In this document: one piece after another, positions 61,861 through 64,000 of the stretch | How the letters are laid out: each line of letters starts with the position of its first letter | Position numbering within the stretch: position 1 is the stretch's first letter | Assembly: GCF_030272615.1 (NCBI RefSeq) | Contig: NC_081414.1 | Location: forward strand, 657,092,292 to 657,156,291 | Length of the DNA stretch: 64,000 bases | Direction: 5' to 3' | Source of the DNA: Cryptomeria japonica | Lineage: Eukaryota > Streptophyta > Pinopsida > Cupressales > Cupressaceae | Made by a program: the position numbers and the translations under genes | Notes under the pieces: generated by a model | Seen by the model: only the letters and a program-made list of their open reading frames with translations | Told to the model about the DNA's origin: nothing | The model's database searches: none

Positions 61861-64000
61861 TTTAGCCCCCACTTTAGCGGTCATATGAACACTACGTGCA
61901 TATGCAAGCTAAAGTACAAAAATGTAAACATTATTTGAAAAAGGATATATTCATAAGTCTGTCGAACGAAGCCCCCAGCGGTATCTGCAGTACACAGTTA
62001 GGAACCACAACCTACAAAACCACATGTTAGATCACAAAATCACCTAATGCTTACTAAGGAAGGTGATGAAAATTCAAGGGTAGCTATATGCCCCCCCCTA
62101 TTTCGGCTTGCTAATTTTAGTGAGTTGAAACAGGGTATCATGTTTACCACTTCGAATTGTTAAAGAATATTGATGACAAATGCTCACAAGAAGATTTGAT
62201 ATGAGATCAGAAACTAATGGAGATTCATTTGGTAAGAAAGAGGACTAAATCTCAATTCCAACACAATAAAGAGTGTGAGGATTTGAGAGTTCTCTAACAC
62301 AAGATGAAGGATGTAAATGGAAACAAAATGCAAAGAGAAGAAAAGAAAGGAAAAAAGCATGAATACACACATTGGTGATCCATGAGGAGAATAGTGAGAG
62401 AGAAAACATGGACTTCTCGCCCCTAGATCTTGTCTAGGTGATCCATGGGAAAAGGACATGGAAAACTAGCCCCTAGAGTCTGTCTAGGTGATCCATGTAA
62501 GGGAGGGGAGTGAGAAAGTCTAGCCTTATGCTGCTAGTTCCACTCAACCTCATGCATGTGTGTGTATGGGAGGTTAGAAGCACCTCATAGGAGTCTATGC
62601 CCGAGTATGCTACAACCTGTATATGTATAGTACAAAAGCGTGACATCTCGCTCTAAGAGTCTGTGCTCTAGTTCCGAGAATAATCACCTTGCATAAAAGA
62701 AAAATGGAGACATCTCGCTCTAAGAGTCTGTGCTCTGGTTCCAAGAATGACCCATTGCTCAAAAAGTGTAATGTTTATGTCATAAGCAAAGTAGAACAAG
62801 GATACCTACCTTCATCACAAAAGAAGATACCCCAAAAATGCAACAATGTCATAGATCCAAGCAAGAGAGTTTTGCACTCTTTAAGCAAGGATAAGGTCAA
62901 TGAGAAGGACTTACACAATCTTCCAGGGAGAGATTTAGGCATAAACAAAATGTACTACATACTCACATGAGTTCATGCAAGCAAGACATTAGTGTATGTA
63001 AAATGCTCCTCACAAGAAGTGGGTAGGATAAGACAGAGAATACACATCTTCTCCCATATCTAGGAAAAGAGAATTCTAAAGCAAAGATGATCAATATTTC
63101 CACACCATTACCCCAAAGGGAAACTTTAGCCATAAAAGGAAGAGATGTATGAAATCACTCTTGTCCCCATAGGAACAAGAGATAACATAAAAAAAATTAG
63201 GCTATTATGTTGCTTCAAAAATATGATTGCACTTGAAATTATACCATCATGAATGACAATGAGCCCCCAGTAAATGAGCTACCAATGTCACATAATGATG
63301 AGCAACATAATAGCCATTAATGTTATTTAAAGACATGATAGATTGGATGAGGTATTTGAATATGACATGCTAAATGCTCAACTATAAGTGAGATCAAAAA
63401 CATGTATAAAATGATAAAAATTGAAGAAGAAAAGTCACAAGAAATCTTAGAAGAAGGATGAGTGTAATTTATTAGAGCCTTATCCCTGGAGGAAAGGACT
63501 TTATGATGAATAGGAGATAAAGATTCATAAGTGGATTTAGAAATTTGAGGGGAGTCATAAAGAGATTTGTTCATCGCCAATATTTCCTTATGAGGGGAAT
63601 GAGAGTTGATAGAAGTAGAAGATGATTTAATTGAAGTGAGATCATCATCATTACTAAATATAGCATTCACATTGAGAGATGGTCTTTGAGATGCTTTGGT
63701 GGGCTTAGAAAGATTATATCCAAGTCCAAATGAATATTTATGCATGTTAAGTTCTAAAGGAACTTTAATTCCGTGTTCATTTGTGCCACAACCACTTCCA
63801 CTATAGCCACTCTTAGCCAAAATGTGAAAACCACGACCATAACGATTAGCCATTTCAGAAAGGAAAGGTGGTTTTCATAAGACAAAGAATCAAATTCTTC
63901 AGAATTAGAGGTGTGAGGAGAAGAAGTTTGAGAACCCGCCACAAAATTATTGCTCATAGGTTCAGGTAAGACTAATTGATCTCTAGTTTCTTCCTTCTTT
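61861..64000 (-). mobile_element. Interior of the second G-patch LTR element, cut by the window end
   Basis: It begins with the polypurine tract (minus strand AAAGTGGGGGCTAAA). The stretch 62350-62760 is collinear with 36240-36730 of the nested element: GGTGATCCATGTAAGGGAGG, TTCCACTCAACCTCATG, GAAGCACCTCATAGGAGT, GCCCGAGTATGCT, and two copies of the 65-bp minisatellite (62638-62760). The gag-like frames lie at 63323-63957. No polymerase sequence is present to the window edge. Confidence 0.8.
63323..63957 (-). pseudogene. G-patch-containing gag-like protein of the second element
   Basis: One frame (63957-63754) starts MSNNFVAGSQTSSPHTSNSE and is Ser/Glu-rich. After a frame change near 63850 a second one (63853-63323, 176 residues) reads RYGRGFHILAKSGYSGSGCG, TNEHGIKVPLELNMHKYSFG, LGYN. 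This is a complete G-patch pattern with its conserved glycines and the final GLGY. A Ser/Lys-rich tail follows, with a hydrophobic end of doubtful meaning. G-patch modules occur in RNA-processing proteins, in betaretroviral proteases and in some plant Ty3 polyproteins. The matching region of the nested element at 39 kb has the same order, so this is a family trait. Confidence 0.6.

Overview
This window looks like repeat-saturated nuclear DNA of a large plant genome, most likely a gymnosperm. That is an inference from its AT-rich composition, very low gene density, old and heavily mutated LTR retrotransposons nested in one another, plant L1-type LINEs that carry an RNase H domain, and a plant CACTA (En/Spm) element. 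No complete, clearly functional host gene is visible. A run of 500 Ns (50501-51000) is an assembly gap.

Left part (1-19 kb). A LINE endonuclease fragment opens the window, followed by a hairpin-forming dispersed repeat, a CACTA-like terminus at 1373 with CGACGG-type subterminal motifs, and an old LTR-like pair (about 2798 and 5583). From about 16.3 kb down to 8.0 kb the minus strand carries a large CACTA transposon: a TNPD/TNP2-type transposase in consecutive exon-like blocks, then a SET-domain segment, then a TNPA/PTTA-like (Transposase_24) gene. Its DUF4216-like block ends in a GAT/ATC palindrome that would encode a run of Asp followed by a run of His. Imperfect tandem repeats fill 11.6-11.9, 16.95-17.35 and 18.4-18.95 kb.

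Middle part (19-27 kb). A first exon of a phytocyanin gene (18961-19153, +) is followed by a candidate two-exon host gene on the minus strand (25780-25708 joined to 20412-19919). Its intron would hold a fairly young, non-coding LTR element (21145-24580, target duplication TTAAG).

Retrotransposon nest (27-50.5 kb). A broken LINE (27.2-29.8 kb, +) abuts a dead Ty3/gypsy element (29.8-43.8 kb, -). The long 5' LTR of the gypsy element is split by a second LTR element (34606-41493, target duplication ACAAG) that carries G-patch and zinc-knuckle-like coding remnants but no polymerase. Further right, a 5'-truncated LINE with RNase H (43915-about 47730, -) lies inside a Ty1/copia element (47.7-50.5 kb, -). 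That copia element also carries an approximately 0.8-kb insertion flanked by a 12-bp near-repeat.

Right part (51-64 kb). After the gap comes the 3' part of a copia/Sirevirus-like element on the plus strand: a long extra open reading frame (51290-54652), a polypurine tract and a 1.5-kb LTR. A second, more decayed long coding relic follows (56.2-58.9 kb), then an unrecognised acidic ORF (59808-60233), then a further G-patch LTR element on the minus strand (LTR about 60262-61860) that runs off the window. Almost everything here is transposable-element biology. The observations most worth a second look are the SET segment inside the CACTA element, the two 'extra' retrotransposon proteins, the G-patch elements, the palindromic microsatellite, the TCGTACGA array, and the hairpin repeat whose stems appear to covary.
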